This document shows, one piece after another, positions 1-10,883 of a stretch of DNA of 64,000 nt. A model generated the notes under the pieces. It saw nothing but the letters and a program-made list of their open reading frames with translations. It did not search any database and was not told the origin of the DNA. The position numbers were made by a program, and so were the translations under genes. The first letter of the stretch is position 1, and every line of letters begins with the position of its first letter. Source of the stretch: Isoetes taiwanensis (Eukaryota > Streptophyta > Lycopodiopsida > Isoetales > Isoetaceae); assembly GCA_021234155.1 (NCBI GenBank), contig JAJEKV010000053.1:7019424-7083423 (forward strand), read 5' to 3'.

Positions 1-1
1 A

Positions 2-165
2 GTGTCTTCCCAGGAGCCCTTGCCTAAAAAGTTAAAAGCAGATGCAACACGAAAATATCAGGAAAAATGTGGCCATGTTGCGGAAAGTTTTCATCACCAA
101 TTTGCAAACTTACCACAAACAATTTATCTGATTAAAGACGTCGAATGGCCTGCAAAATGGAAAAG
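2..165 (+). CDS. Exon-like open frame, unrecognised (partial)
   Basis: The frame is open from the window edge and runs to AAAAG|GTTAGT at 165/166, a good donor site, so this may be an internal exon of a plus-strand gene that starts outside the window. The peptide is hydrophilic with a lysine-rich start and a W-P-A-K-W motif near its end. I do not recognise the family and see no following exon. It could equally be a chance frame in a fragment-rich region. Confidence 0.2.
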
Positions 166-229
166 GTTAGTTTCAGACTTTGTATAACGATATGAAACTT
201 CAAAAGCCGAGCTTATATGTGCTTAGGAT

Positions 230-310
230 TTTTTACAATTCATATTTTTGAGGATGTCTTGAATATCTGAGAGCATGTGATTCATCCACAATGACAATTT
301 CGGCTCCTAG
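230..310 (-). pseudogene. DESH-box helicase-like fragment fused to the PDC pseudogene
   Basis: Directly after the pyruvate decarboxylase match ends at 311, the same minus-strand frame continues and encodes [13 protein letters not shown], then stops after about 25 residues. The hydrophobic run followed by D-E-S-H resembles Walker B (motif II) of SNF2/DEAD-type helicases. Pyruvate decarboxylase does not have this sequence at that point. What is seen is an in-frame junction; that it is helicase-derived is inference from one motif and could be chance. Confidence 0.35.
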
Positions 311-2177
311 AACATTGTACGGTCCATCATGGATTTCCACTTCTATTGTGTATCCTCCATTGTTGATAAGGAAAATAACATTTTTCTGATGTTGCCTTAA
401 CATTGTTGAGACATCTTGGCAAGTCACCTCAGCAGAATTGCAAATGTGGTTAATTTGAGTTTAAAATATTTGCATATTGCTGTGATTTTCTGTCATCTTA
501 TTTGATCTTGATGTGACACTCTGTCAAGTGGTTTTGATGGAGATGGGTTTTTATTTACCTGAAAACTACCATCTCCAATGCATGCAATCACACGTTTATC
601 TGTTGCTGCCTGTGCATATCCTAATGTTGCCCCCACAGCCCAACCAATGGATCCATATTGCATTTGAAATTCATACCTGGAGATAAATTCAAGCACCTTG
701 GTTACAATTATTTCCAGGATTTAAAAATTAAAATTGAGACACATAATCCATGTTTAGAGGCTAACAAAATGTCCAAATACAGTGCATTATTTTAAACCCA
801 TGGACTTTTGTTTCTTGAAAGAAGCTACAGAAATAGCAAATCGTAGATATTATAACCCTGGTGGAAGCTGAACATAAGAGGTCAGTGAGCTGGCTTTATT
901 TACCCAGAACCTTCAGGCAGTTTTAACTTTTGACAATTGAACCAAGAATCTCCAGTTTCTGCTCTGACCACCGTGTCCTTAGACAACATATCCTATAGAC
1001 AGAGGACTATAAACATTAGATATGCTGAATGATCTGGGCAGACAGTGTCATAGATAGGGGCGGAGTGTACCTGTATGTATTTGAAAAGTATGTTTACCCT
1101 GAGCAGTTCACCTGGATCACTTTGTGTTTTTCTTAACTTTGTTAGCAAGTGCCTCAAGGAACTCTTTCATCAATATACATCCAAATGCTGTCCCATTTCC
1201 AATTGTCACACGATCAAGCTGCACAATGACAGCGTTTTCCTTCTTAAAAAGTAGGGAATATCCCACTGAACTATATTGAATATAGGCCCATCAAATAAAT
1301 ATGCATCAGTCGACTCAACAATCTCCAGGCAGAAGGGTGTGCTTACAGCACACCAGTAAGTGCCAATGAAGTGTGGATGTGTTTCTATGACTTCAACCTT
1401 GGCAGAAGGCATAGTAGAAACTGCATATCCAGATCCATCAGCCAGCTCTGCAAATACTGCCCTCACCTTAGCTACTCTAAGTTTTGGTCCCCCCACAAAA
1501 ACTGGCTTCACTGCTGAATTAAGAAACTCTGCAGCTGCATTCACAGCAGCCTCCAAGCTTGCTGGGTTACTTGTCCTGCATCAAAAAAACAATCAGATTG
1601 TTTCGTCAATTATACTTCACAAAAGTATACGGGGTTACCTTTGTATAATAGCATAGGGCACTGGTTCAAGGTTGAAAGATGGATGAGTTAAGCCTGGCAA
1701 ATTGCAACTGACACTGATGTAAACAGGCTTGCTTTCTCTGAGTGCAGTGGAAATAGCACGATCAATCAGCTCATGGCCATCATCCAGGCTTTGAATTATT
1801 ACCTGCTTGATATTTAGGTTTAATCATTTCTCCCATATAATGCTACATATTCCTGTTCAAATATTAACAGTTTACAACTACAAATAGACATTGATTAATC
1901 ACTTTAAAATGGTAATCGAAGATGGAAACTAACCTGGCAACAAGTCACTTGTTGAAAGCATCTATACTCCTGGCTAAAATCAGGGATGCCGATAGTAAGA
2001 TGCAAGATACGGTTGGTGCCAAAATCGTTAGAATTAGGGTCATCAACAATACATATGAGAGGAAAACTTTCACTATAAGCCCCAGCAATGGCATTGATGA
2101 CACTAAGCCCTCCAACAATAAATGTGACTACACAACATCCTATGCCTTTTCAACGGCATAGCCATCTGTTGCATATC
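301..2177 (-). pseudogene. Pyruvate decarboxylase pseudogene (six exons, ends missing)
   Basis: Pyruvate decarboxylase converts pyruvate to acetaldehyde in cytosolic ethanol fermentation using thiamine diphosphate. Plant PDC exons lie in order on the minus strand at 1934-2177 (GGLSVINAIAGAYSE), 1639-1802 (ESKPVYISVSCNLPG), 1071-1575 (PKLRVAKVRAVFAELADGSG), 904-992 ([12 protein letters not shown]), 559-676 ([19 protein letters not shown], with the cofactor-binding IGDGSFQ) and up to 427 ([19 protein letters not shown]). Most borders are GT-AG. It is broken: a frameshift after DGYA near 2140, about 4 nt missing after GPIFN near 1280, and a gap of about 20 codons near 1110. The exon coding for the N-terminal catalytic part and the C-terminal exon are absent. 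It cannot encode an active enzyme. I am confident of the family and of the breaks. Confidence 0.9.
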
Positions 2178-2632
2178 CTGCAATTTATATATGAAGCAAA
2201 ATCTTGAAGATGAATAAAAGAGCAAGGTGTAGAGCATCGAAATAAAAGGCAATACAAGATATTGACACATCTGTTGCAGAAAACATGTTTCTGGGATTTG
2301 AACCCAGCAGGACCATGAACATAGAAAACAATAAAAGATATTTGATGTTCTGTGTTCTAGTAAGATTTCAGAACTACTTTTATGCAGTGCTTCTTAGGAA
2401 CGTTATCAGAATTTGGGCTTGTTCTGTTTCAAACATATATAAATCTCGCAGGCCTTAATAAGTACAATTCTTGGAATAAACGGACTATTTTCTTGGCAAT
2501 TTGTTTTGAAATAGAAAATGCAATTTGAATACAAGCACAGCACATGCAAGCAATTTGAATACTGGCCTGCACAGAAACTACAAGCACAGCAGCATGCAAT
2601 TGAAAATAGAAACGAAAAGTTAATTTTTAAAC

Positions 2633-3119
2633 CTGCTGCAAAGAATTCGTAAAGTTCCCATGCTAGGGTCCCCATGGTGTCATTTGCAAGGCGGTCCTTC
2701 GAAAGCTCAAGTTCAAGAAACACATCTCTAGATTCGCCTATTACATTAATGCTAGCACAAAGCTTTGCCGAAGATGCACCTGATAGATTGCAATAAATGA
2801 GCACTGATCAATTATTGGTCATTTCAAGAGAAATTCTATTGTAATAAACCCCCAACCGCACTTGCTGGACCACCAAGTTCAACCTTAACTTTGTTTGAAG
2901 AAAATCCTCCATGTAGGATATGCAAATAGGCTGGAAAATTATCCTGTATGCCTAATGATTCTTTCTACAGAAGACAATGTCCATAGTGAACAACCAATAA
3001 TAGAATTCATTGCAACAGTTAATTCACCAAAGAGCTTACCATGGAATTTAAAACGTCATAACTAAAGCTTGCATGCCAGGTATTGAAGTGGAAGTCTGAC
3101 GTAAGAACATGCAGATGAC
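2633..3119 (-). CDS. Three consecutive exons of an unrecognised gene
   Basis: Exons at 3040-3119, 2850-2964 and 2633-2779 have GT-AG borders and matching phases (2 nt in, 0, 1, 1 out), giving about 114 residues without a stop. The peptide begins HLHVLTSDFHFNTWHASF, has a middle part PAYLHILHGGFSSNKVKVEL, and ends LELELSKDRLANDTMGTLAW followed by ELYEFFAAG. Alternating beta-like stretches then a helix suggest a small folded domain. I do not recognise the family. No start exon was found above 3119. The last exon ends in the same phase in which the PDC exon at 2177 begins, so the two could be spliced together in frame. Intact exons beside a decayed PDC suggest a captured or recently truncated gene. 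Confidence 0.55.
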
Positions 3120-5147
3120 CTGAAACAGAGGGATGCATAAAAAATAGAAATGGCATCAATGCCGCATTACGAACATGTGGTGATGATGGATCCAGTTGCC
3201 CTTGAGCCTATTGCACACGGGCTTGAAATGGGATTGATTCAATCACATTGGTTGATGCTTAAAGCATCTGTTACAGTACTAAATGATATGGTTGTCAGTC
3301 TAAGTGCCCAACTCAAACAGCGCAAATTACACATAGGACAGTAGCGCAAATCTTTTATTGTTATATAGATGACATAATACAAACAACCAACATTGACACA
3401 ATTGGACCATACGAATCAAGCACACACCTCTGTCAAAAACCACTTTCCACTACCTCCTGTGCAATTTCTGACCTCTTTCCCTGATACAACTCTTGAAAGC
3501 CCTGATCTTTTCTGCATCTAGTTCAGGCTTGATCTGCTTAAGAATGCTGCTTCCTAGAGGTCTAAGATCCTTTGTTGCATCCATGCTTGCTTCACACATA
3601 CTGCAACTACATTGGGCATCTTTCCTACACTTGGGATAATATTCATTGTGCTGTCAGATCAGACCTAGACAGATGACTGATCCAGATCAGACCTAGACAG
3701 ATGACAGATGACAGGTGCTGCTAGATAACATATTTATTGATCCATTCTGAACTGTGAGCATCAAATATAATCACTACAAATATTCGAGCACAATTACAAG
3801 GATAGATCGATACCCTTGCCAACACATACACTATAAACCGCATGTTGATATCAAAGATAGCTAAACTTTCCTGGCCAGTACTGAAGGAACAACACTCCAA
3901 ATCTGCACTACAATAAGAAGAAATAAAGGAACAACACTCCATTTCATGTTCATGTGGACTCTTTTGTTTCCTGTCATGTCTCCTCTACACTGACTGTTAT
4001 GCTTTTGTTTTGCTGCCCATTTCACTTTCTTAGACATCATTAATGTCACTCTGCTAAGGCTTTATCTGCCTATTCTCTAACTGGTGAGAACACTTGCAAA
4101 GAACACATTCACAACCATGAAGTAATAGTATTTGCCTGCAGTTACCATGTCTAATTTTGATTTTGATAAATGCCCTTCCAATTTAGAGATAACCATCAGG
4201 ACACTTGGAACTAAAAGAAGGAACAGTTTAAGGATCAATCCTGGCAGAAAACCTTGCACAAATAATTTCACAAGTTTTCTGCGATGCGAGAAAAGAAAAA
4301 CTTAACATCAGATAACCATACAAACAATAATCAGAACAACTTTTAAAGCACAACAGAATGTACAGTCCTCATATTACAGCAATAGGAATTCCTCATCGGC
4401 ATAAAACAAATTCAGAATGTTCATACTCTGCCTAGATATTACCAAAAAGTAAAGCTAATCGAATTCCTATCAGATTGATTGAGAATAGGCATCAGCAAGC
4501 ATGTTTAATGAGCCAAGATCTACCAACTGGAAATCGTTTGTTCACTTAACATGCATGTCTCCTGCAAAACCTCAACTTACTCCAGGACTTGAATGTCCAT
4601 TTTGTCCAGTGCAAGAAAATTCTGTGCCATTAACGCTAGATGGGCCAAAGGAAAGACGAAATTTTGAAAGGAGTTACTTAAGAGAAGGCACAACCGTGAA
4701 TCAGGCTGGTTAGAAATTATCATTGTGCACTAGGTGTACAATCCATAAGACCAAATGGCAATAATAAACCAATAGGGACAGCCAACATGATGCTGACAGA
4801 TAATTCAGATTCTTGTCTAGAAGCCAAAAGAAAATATGTGGTGTCTTTTTCTCACTTCATTTTGAGTGCACGCACCCAATGGAACCCTCACGGAAGCGTC
4901 TTTAACATCATGTTGAACATACAGAAAAAGACTACATACAGAAACAGAAAAAGCTTACGCATTTTAATACAAGGCAGAATCTACTGATTTGTCTAGAGAA
5001 TATTGTGTGCTCAACTACCATATAAGAAGCAAGCATAGAGGCACAAAGTAACATTGACTCTAGAAAACATGAAGGTAATAGCACAGCTTTGATTGAGTTC
5101 AGAGCATGGAGGATTATCTGGAAATTCCTTTCCATGTTTTACATCTG
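3120..5147. other. No recognisable gene; small tandem repeats
   Basis: AT-rich sequence with no convincing exon. A plus-strand frame at 3150-3344 is open but unmatched. A 30-bp unit containing AGATCAGACCTAGACAGATG is repeated at about 3656-3720, and AAGGAACAACACTCCA occurs twice at about 3884-3941. Confidence 0.4.
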
Positions 5148-5372
5148 TCAAAAATAATGGATAATTGTCATATAAGCTTCTTCCATTAAAAGACGAATGA
5201 GATGGTTGGCTAGGAAGGGAGCAGAATCACGACAATTTTGAATCATCAAAGAGTGAAGGAGCTTACCTGAATCCAAGTCTTTCTGATGGGTGCAGTCATG
5301 CACCAGCCGATAAGCCAAGTCCGGAGATAAATTCTTCCAATTCCCCCCTTCTTCCAACACCAGTTCCCACAC
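5148..5372 (-). pseudogene. Pentatricopeptide (PPR) protein fragment
   Basis: PPR proteins bind RNA in plant organelles through tandem 35-residue repeats. The frame encodes LVHDCTHQKDLDSGKLLHSL followed by MIQNCRDSAPFLANHLIRLL. This matches the N-terminal part of plant P-L-S type PPR proteins, where L-x-A-C-x-x-x-K-D-L-x-x-G-K-x-x-H precedes F-L-x-N-H-L-I. Only about one and a half repeats are present; the frame then runs out at MEEAYMTI where the next repeat should continue, and typical PPR genes encode more than 400 residues. The fragment adjoins the palindrome that marks the left side of a repeat family. Family call fairly firm; status as a truncated fragment is clear. Confidence 0.65.
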
Positions 5373-5441
5373 CAGCTTATCGACCTCGCTCTAATGCTTG
5401 GCGGTGCCGGTTAACCAGTTCCCACACCAGCCGCAGTCACA

Positions 5442-5479
5442 GTATATCCTAGGTATATTCTAGCATATACCTAGGATAT
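5442..5479. repeat. Perfect inverted repeat, 14-bp arms
   Basis: ATATCCTAGGTATA and its reverse complement TATACCTAGGATAT are separated by about 8 nt. The repeat lies just left of the 180-bp repeats of family A and may mark an element border. Confidence 0.7.
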
Positions 5480-5499
5480 GCCAAAAGCCCACATAAACA

Positions 5500-5526
5500 A
5501 GGGTTTGCCCCCTAGGGGCAACCCAA
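5500..5526. repeat. GC-rich inverted repeat
   Basis: GGGTTTGCCCC, a CTA loop, then GGGGCAACCC form a near-perfect hairpin, 22 nt from the preceding palindrome. Confidence 0.6.
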
Positions 5527-5529
5527 AAA

Positions 5530-5735
5530 GGAAAAAGTATCGTCATTATAGACAAACACGTTGTTGTACACATAGTATAACGACGCGTACATATGTCATT
5601 GAACAAACTGTTGTTCCCCTATACATTGCCACAATAAATAATCATAACTAGTCACTAGACATCCAAACCCATGTCTCATTTTATAATAACAATATAATAT
5701 AATAATAACTTTAAAAAAAAAAAAAATTATTATTG
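5530..5735. repeat. 180-bp unit of repeat family A (left part, copy 1)
   Basis: This stretch is nearly identical to 30255-30430. It carries GTATCGTCATTATAGACAAA, a TGTCATTGAACAAACTG box, CCCCTATACATTGCCACAAT and an A-run. The A-run is followed directly by the right part of family A, which is the joined arrangement missing around the 30-56 kb array. Confidence 0.75.
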
Positions 5736-6776
5736 TTACAGACGAACACGACGTTATAAACATAGTATAATGACATGTGCAGACGTTGTTGAATGACTTT
5801 CCGACATCGTTCAACGACGACCTATGACTTTTAACCAAAACAGGGCACTTTTTTCCGCCGCCTAGTTTTGAGATTCCATGTGGTTGGAGGAGCATTTTTT
5901 GAGGTGATTTTTGGTGCGCATCATCCTTAGGATCCTTCTCAAGCTTCAATCAAGCATCAAAAGGTATGTGAATGGATGAATCAACTCTATTTTTGAATCT
6001 AGGCTTGTTTTTTGATAGATTTAGGGCTTCTTGTTTTTCTTGTTTGTTCTTCAAATTTATTGCATTCCATCCCATTTCAATCCTCCTTTGCTGCGCTCCT
6101 TCTGGGTCTCATAGGCTGATTGGTTTCAGTGGACGATAAAAATCATTCTTTCTTTCTTTCTTCTTTCAATCCTTGTTTTTTTCCAATCCATTCCTCCTCT
6201 TCTTTGTTTTTTTTTCTAATCCTCCTCCTATTTTTTCTTCTTCCATTCTTCCACCATTCTTCTTCCAGTCTTCCATTCTTATAATTTTTTCCTTCTAATC
6301 TTCCGTTCTTCTTTTTCCTTCCAATCTTCCATTCCTTTTCTTATTTTTTATCTTCTTCCTCATTCTTCTTCTTCTTTCTCATTTTCTTCTTCTATTCGAT
6401 CTCCCTTCTTTCCTATCCTCCTCCTCCTCCTCCTCCTCCTCCTCTTATTTCATGGAAGAGGGACGTCGTTGAAAGACGAGGCCCCTTTTCCTTCCTCTAT
6501 TTTTTTATAGCAAGATGTCGTTGAAAGACGAGACCCCTCTTTTTTTTCCCCTTTTTTTTCTTTTGTTTTTTTAATGTCAATGTCCTTCAATGACGTTTTA
6601 TGGTTTTTTTTTTCTCACTTTATGATGCTAAAGTTTTCTAATCATTGAATGCTTTTTTTTTTTTGCATGTACACTCCTAACAAAATGGTTGCTCTTGCAA
6701 AACGATTTTCGCACCTCGTAAATATTTTAGGTAAGAATTTGAGTTTGAATAGGAGAATAAAATTTTAATGTTTTAC
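5736..6776 (+). repeat. Repeat family A, right part, copy 1
   Basis: About 1 kb shared with 55970-56965 and 59505-60390: TTACAGACGAACACGACG, a block around CCGCCTAGTTTTGAGATTCC, a LINE-tail-like segment, pyrimidine-rich microsatellites including (TCC)n at about 6416-6446, and repeated boxes of the form GTCGTTGAAAGACGAG. No coding capacity is visible. The block could be the promoter and leader of an unidentified element. It breaks off at 6776, where copies 2 and 3 continue into the minisatellite now found at 9473. Confidence 0.7.
6103..6150 (+). repeat. LINE 3'-end-like tail inside family A
   Basis: GGGTCTCATAGGCTGATTGG, then GTGGACGATAAAAATCA and a TTTC microsatellite. The same motif ends the LINE at 23875-23930. 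Also present at 56284-56330 and 59768-59814. Confidence 0.6.
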
Positions 6777-8285
6777 TAGTAAATTGCCCACCGTTGGTGG
6801 GCTTTACATGTGATTGTTCACCCATGTGATGTCTTGGAAGCGGTCTTGGTAGCATGTGATGTCTTGTAATTGATGAAAGCAAGCATGTCTCTGTCATGAC
6901 AGAATAATCACCTTTGGTGGGCAGTCCATCTAGAAATATGTTTTGTTTGATGCCTTATTGATAATGTTGCCCATAATTGGCGTGAAGTCCATTCAGTTGC
7001 ATGAAAATATTTTTATTTGTTGTATATGTTCAAAGAATTGAATGGACAGAACATGTGCATCAACAGTGGGGTAGGCTATCTAGATAGATGAGAACTCAAA
7101 AGGCTTTTAATTGAACATGATCTCTAGATAGAAATTGAAATGATCTTTAAATAGAAATGTTGCTTAAATTAATAAAGTTTGGGGCAACTTGATCGGAGAA
7201 CTCTCAAAAGTTTACATACAATTTTTTTCAAGAATGTAAAGTACATCAACAACAAAAATCAACAAAGATACATGTTCCACAATATCTTTTGCAACAATAT
7301 TTGCTTACTTTGTCAAACAACACAGATCCAGTTTATCCCAAGCCTTACAGGGCTGTGGCCAAATCCAAGTTATATGATAGACAACAATCACTGATGATGT
7401 GAACAAATTCAAGTTATATGATAGACAACAATCACTGATGATGCTACGGACTTTACAGATGGCTTACATGTTTTTCCTTCTAGTTGGTAGCCTGCTACTC
7501 TCCTACTTGAACTGGATAAAAATCAAACTATATCTGGGTTTCAGAGGCATAACGTAAGTGCATTGACATTATGCAGAAAGTTGTATTTATTCAGGGTCTT
7601 CACAAAATTTGCATGCAACACTGAATACTCTAGGGTGGTTGGAGCAACAGATCTACATTGTATTTGTATACCACTTTCATGGCATTCCATTCTAATTCGA
7701 AATGGTCTAGCACTTTCAATGGCACCTGCAAAAAGTCCCTGCTATGAATTTTTGATTGAAGCATGACTTCATGGCTTCAAAAATTTTTGGTTCTAGTTCA
7801 TCAAAAGAATTTACCAATATCCAATATGCAAGGTCGAATACTTCTATACTTCTTAAAAAATTAACATCGTCTGGTGTTAATCCCTCATTCTGACAAAAAT
7901 ACTATGGCAGATCTGCTGGATATAATGGGGGCAATCTGGGTATGTCAGATATCCTTTTTTGGCATTCTTCAGATCTCAATCTGCAATGAGATTCAAAGGA
8001 GAAAACAAATGTTCACTATACAACACAGTAACTTCAGAGAAAAAGAAGCTGACCTAAAAGTATTATGTGATCTATCCATGGCATACACAGAGATACAAAA
8101 TATCTTCCAAATTTATTTGCATAGAAAACATGCATTATGGAACCCACGTCACATGCATATAGCGACATTTTTGCATTCTTCTTGTTTACACAAATTAAGA
8201 ACAACCAGCACAACAGGATTGATCCATTGAATTGAACTAAGAAGAAATGAAATTGAAACCACAAAAATTCAAACATGCCAAATAC

Positions 8286-8437
8286 CTTGAACAGGAACAT
8301 CGCCCTGGGAAGTAAGAACAGAGCAATAAAAATGAACACTGCAATATGCTGCCGAACCAGGAAAATAAACTATTCTTGAAGCTCCAACAGATTGCACAGC
8401 ACGAATGGCTCGGGGTGCATGGATTTTGATCCAGGTA
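8286..8437 (-). pseudogene. Exon-like frame, unrecognised
   Basis: The minus strand encodes HAPRAIRAVQSVGASRIVYF and further residues to QGDVPVQ, ending at a donor G|GTATTTGG. It has no stop over about 50 codons and lies between the TMEM14-like piece and lower coordinates, so it may belong to the same captured gene. I do not recognise it. Confidence 0.3.
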
Positions 8438-8599
8438 ATGCATATTTTGGATCCAGCTTTCCGCTAACCTTGTGTCCAAGCTTGGATCACACCCACAATG
8501 GATTTAATTTCACGGGTGTCATTCTTTAAAAAATCGGAAGTTTCCAAAGCCTCTCTCCTGAAGAATCGCTTGTATCCCCTGCATCGTGCCTTTGCTTAT

Positions 8600-8685
8600 C
8601 AGTCCAAGTTCGACATTCTGCCCAAAAATACTGCAATCCCATAGGGATATGTGAAACAGAAATCGTGCATAGCTGAATCAATCTG
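8600..8685 (-). pseudogene. TMEM14-like (UPF0136) N-terminal fragment
   Basis: The minus strand encodes AMHDFCFTYPYGIAVFLG after a CAG acceptor-like site. MHDFCFT-x-PYG is the conserved start of plant TMEM14/FAX-type small membrane proteins, which sit in chloroplast or ER membranes and are linked to fatty-acid export. The match stops after about 18 residues where the glycine-rich first helix should continue, and a TGA follows within 6 codons. Either a short exon with an unseen partner or a fragment. Based on one motif, so only moderate confidence. Confidence 0.4.
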
Positions 8686-9309
8686 CTGCGAGCTCTCGAC
8701 TCCTGAGTTTTACCCAGCAGCTGGAATGAAACACACAACAGGGGCACCAATCATAGATTGAGGAGGGATCATAGTAGGAGGAGTAGTTACCGGGGCTTGG
8801 TAATAAGTAGCTTATGGAGATGGCCCTCCATCAATAGACCTCGCCTTTAATCTGGTTCATAGTTCTCCATGAGCTGGATTAGCACGCACTGAAGAAAACA
8901 CAAATGAAGATGCCAGAACAACGATCTGATGTCTCTGAGATAATAGGTGTGGGATTACCTAATTCTTCTCCACTTCATGCAATCGATTTTCTACTTCACT
9001 TTTAAATGGAATGGCACTATTATCATGCTGCTCTTCATCATTCCATAGCTTGATTAAGCAATACTTGTTTAGGCCTGAGATTTTTCAGACTTAGAATCGT
9101 TGGAACATTCAGCAGACATGGGTTCTCCAAGCATTTGAAGATAGAATAATCTAGCTAGCCCGGACCTACAGATTCTTGAGTTCACATGCACAAAAAAACA
9201 ACTTTCTGGTAGGTGTAAACGGAATGAGGAAGGAAGCGCCTTAATCTGCAGGATAAATTGACGACCTAAAGCAGCAGAGAAAGGTGATAGCATACATGGT
9301 CGCCACTAC

Positions 9310-9324
9310 CTGCGCTGTAGCCAT
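9310..9324 (-). CDS. Possible first coding exon (MATAQ)
   Basis: ATGGCTACAGCGCAG is followed by a donor GTAGTGGCG. It sits upstream of the exon-like pieces at 8.3-8.7 kb on the same strand and could be their start exon. Too short to be certain. Confidence 0.25.
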
Positions 9325-9472
9325 AGTCGCCTGATCCTTGGCCCCGATCCCCTTCTCTTCAACGGGAGACAAAACCTAGAAAAATCTCACTGTCCGATCA
9401 ATCCAACCCTAGATCTAAGCCGTCCGATCTAGGGCGTGGTTGAAGACAGACATATAACAAAATTTTATAATA

Positions 9473-9563
9473 TAGGATTTAGGTTTAAAAAAAACCCTGG
9501 GGAGACTTGGGCAAGGGCATGGTTAACTCCACCTTGAGTGGAGGGGAGGCCGGATCCAAGCTT
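9473..9563 (+). repeat. Minisatellite unit of family A (displaced)
   Basis: GGAGACTTGGGCAAGGGCAT is followed by the hairpin CTCCACCTTGAGTGGAG at 9527-9543 and GGATCCAAGC. Same unit as at 56981 and 60405. It is where copy 1 of family A resumes after the 2.7-kb interruption. Confidence 0.65.
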
Positions 9564-10525
9564 GCGAAAACAATACATCATGTTATTTTTAAAACCACAT
9601 CGTTCATTGAAAAAATAACACATGAAAACATTCTGGAAATATCTTTTCTTAGAAAACTGCATGTGGTTTTTATGTAAAACTATCTTAACGTATATAAGTA
9701 TTATAGGATGATTCTTTTGGAATATTACTGATTGATGCTTTATTAAAAAATTGACACCCATGCATTTTTTGTGCTCAACACTTTTATTCGAAGTTTTATG
9801 ACACGTATCGGATTAAGATAAGGTTTAAGTCTTCTGGTTTGCGAGGCGTGGATATGGCATTACCGATAATCCAACAAGAAATGCTCCAGCCAGTTCTCAA
9901 CAAGAGCAATCTAGCCGATTAGGTCCACCAATCCATTTAGCATGCTACTACATACCTCTGCAGTATAGGACATTGGTCAACATGCCTCTGTAAGGACATT
10001 GGTCGACGGTTCTCTTATTATTGAAATGTGCAAAATTTGAGGAGGCTACGAATGCTTCCATAAATATGGACAGTGAGCAACCATGATTGTATACTTATAT
10101 CTATATACCATTGGTCGAATATGACTACATCCCTATTAGTAAAAAGTTTTGCAGTTGAACCAAGGACCATCAGTGAAATATAAAAGGAAAACAAGCGTGA
10201 AATGTGCAGGGTGCTAAGAATGTATTTGTGTTCATAAGTGAAGATGTCTATAGGTTTGTTTCTCATCAACTGCAATGGCCTATTTGAGGAGATCATGCTC
10301 AAAGCAAACCCATGTCCTCATGGGCACAAAAACATGAGGCAACAGCACAGGTGCAGGTCCTCTAGTTCTCAAATTCATACCCATATAAGTTAGACGCACA
10401 AATCCAAAGGAACATTCTCACACAAATTCTTCCCTGTTAAGTCATGCATTTCAAGAACATCTTTCACACCATTCCAAAGATATACAAATCCACCATTGCA
10501 AGAGTAACTCAGGGAAGAGAAATGT
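9564..10525. other. No recognisable feature
   Basis: AT-rich sequence with short chance frames only. The 94-codon minus frame at 10018-10302 has no motif I recognise, and no replication-protein motif is present. Confidence 0.4.
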
Positions 10526-10549
10526 TCGCGGCGGCCAAGGCCGCCGCGA
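10526..10549. promoter_or_regulatory. GC-rich perfect palindrome
   Basis: TCGCGGCGGCC, an AA spacer, then GGCCGCCGCGA: 11-bp perfect arms in an otherwise AT-rich region, 11 nt before a TATA box. Confidence 0.75.
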
Positions 10550-10560
10550 TAAATTTCTTG

Positions 10561-10568
10561 TATAAATA
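10561..10568 (+). promoter_or_regulatory. TATA box candidate
   Basis: TATAAATA lies 32 nt upstream of the first ATG of the two-ORF cassette and 11 nt downstream of the GC palindrome. Confidence 0.45.
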
Positions 10569-10599
10569 ACTTAGAAGTTTTTGCACATATCCAGCAATC

Positions 10600-10779
10600 A
10601 TGGACTATGGCGCGATGGCCTATGTTGGGTTGCTAATCCTGTTTCTTTGGTGGATTGGCAGCCTTATGGACGGCCCTAAACCCGCGAAAGCCCCTAAGAG
10701 GCGAGGTTGGTTCGGGTATAGCTCGCCATCACCGCCACCACCACTGTGCGGATTTGGTATGGATTATTTTCTAAGATAA
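10600..10779 (+). CDS. 59-aa single-pass membrane protein, unrecognised
   Basis: The frame starts at the first ATG after the TATA box. An N-terminal hydrophobic segment (AYVGLLILFLWWIG, residues 7-20) is followed by a basic stretch (KPAKAPKRRG) and a proline run (SPSPPPP) before the stop. The layout of one membrane helix, basic patch and proline-rich tail is shared by small movement-type proteins of some plant ssDNA viruses, but also by many unrelated small proteins, and I see no sequence match. GC content is higher than in the flanks. Next ORF begins 104 nt downstream on the same strand. Function unknown. Confidence 0.4.
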   Translation: MDYGAMAYVGLLILFLWWIGSLMDGPKPAKAPKRRGWFGYSSPSPPPPLCGFGMDYFLR

Positions 10780-10883
10780 GATGTAAGTTAGCCATTTATT
10801 TCTAACGTTCTAATAAATGTTTTTAAATGTAGCGTGTAAATGCGGCGTAGTCGTTTTTTACATATGCGTGGTGTTCGTCCATT

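Larger units (their letters stand above)
6777..9472. other. 2.7-kb segment splitting family A copy 1
   Basis: Copies 2 and 3 run directly from TTTTAATGTTTT to ATTTAGGTTT. Here 2.7 kb of unrelated DNA lies between those two points, with AAAATTTTA near both junctions. It holds a 44-bp tandem duplication at about 7350-7445 and exon-like pieces at 8.3-9.3 kb, described separately. The remainder is AT-rich with no gene I can support. Confidence 0.5.

Noticed and set aside
3150-3344. 64-codon plus-strand frame
   Set aside because: Overlaps the border of the minus-strand exon cluster and has no supporting motif.
10526-10549. Geminivirus replication origin
   Set aside because: The loop is only AA, there is no TAATATTAC nonanucleotide and no Rep frame nearby.
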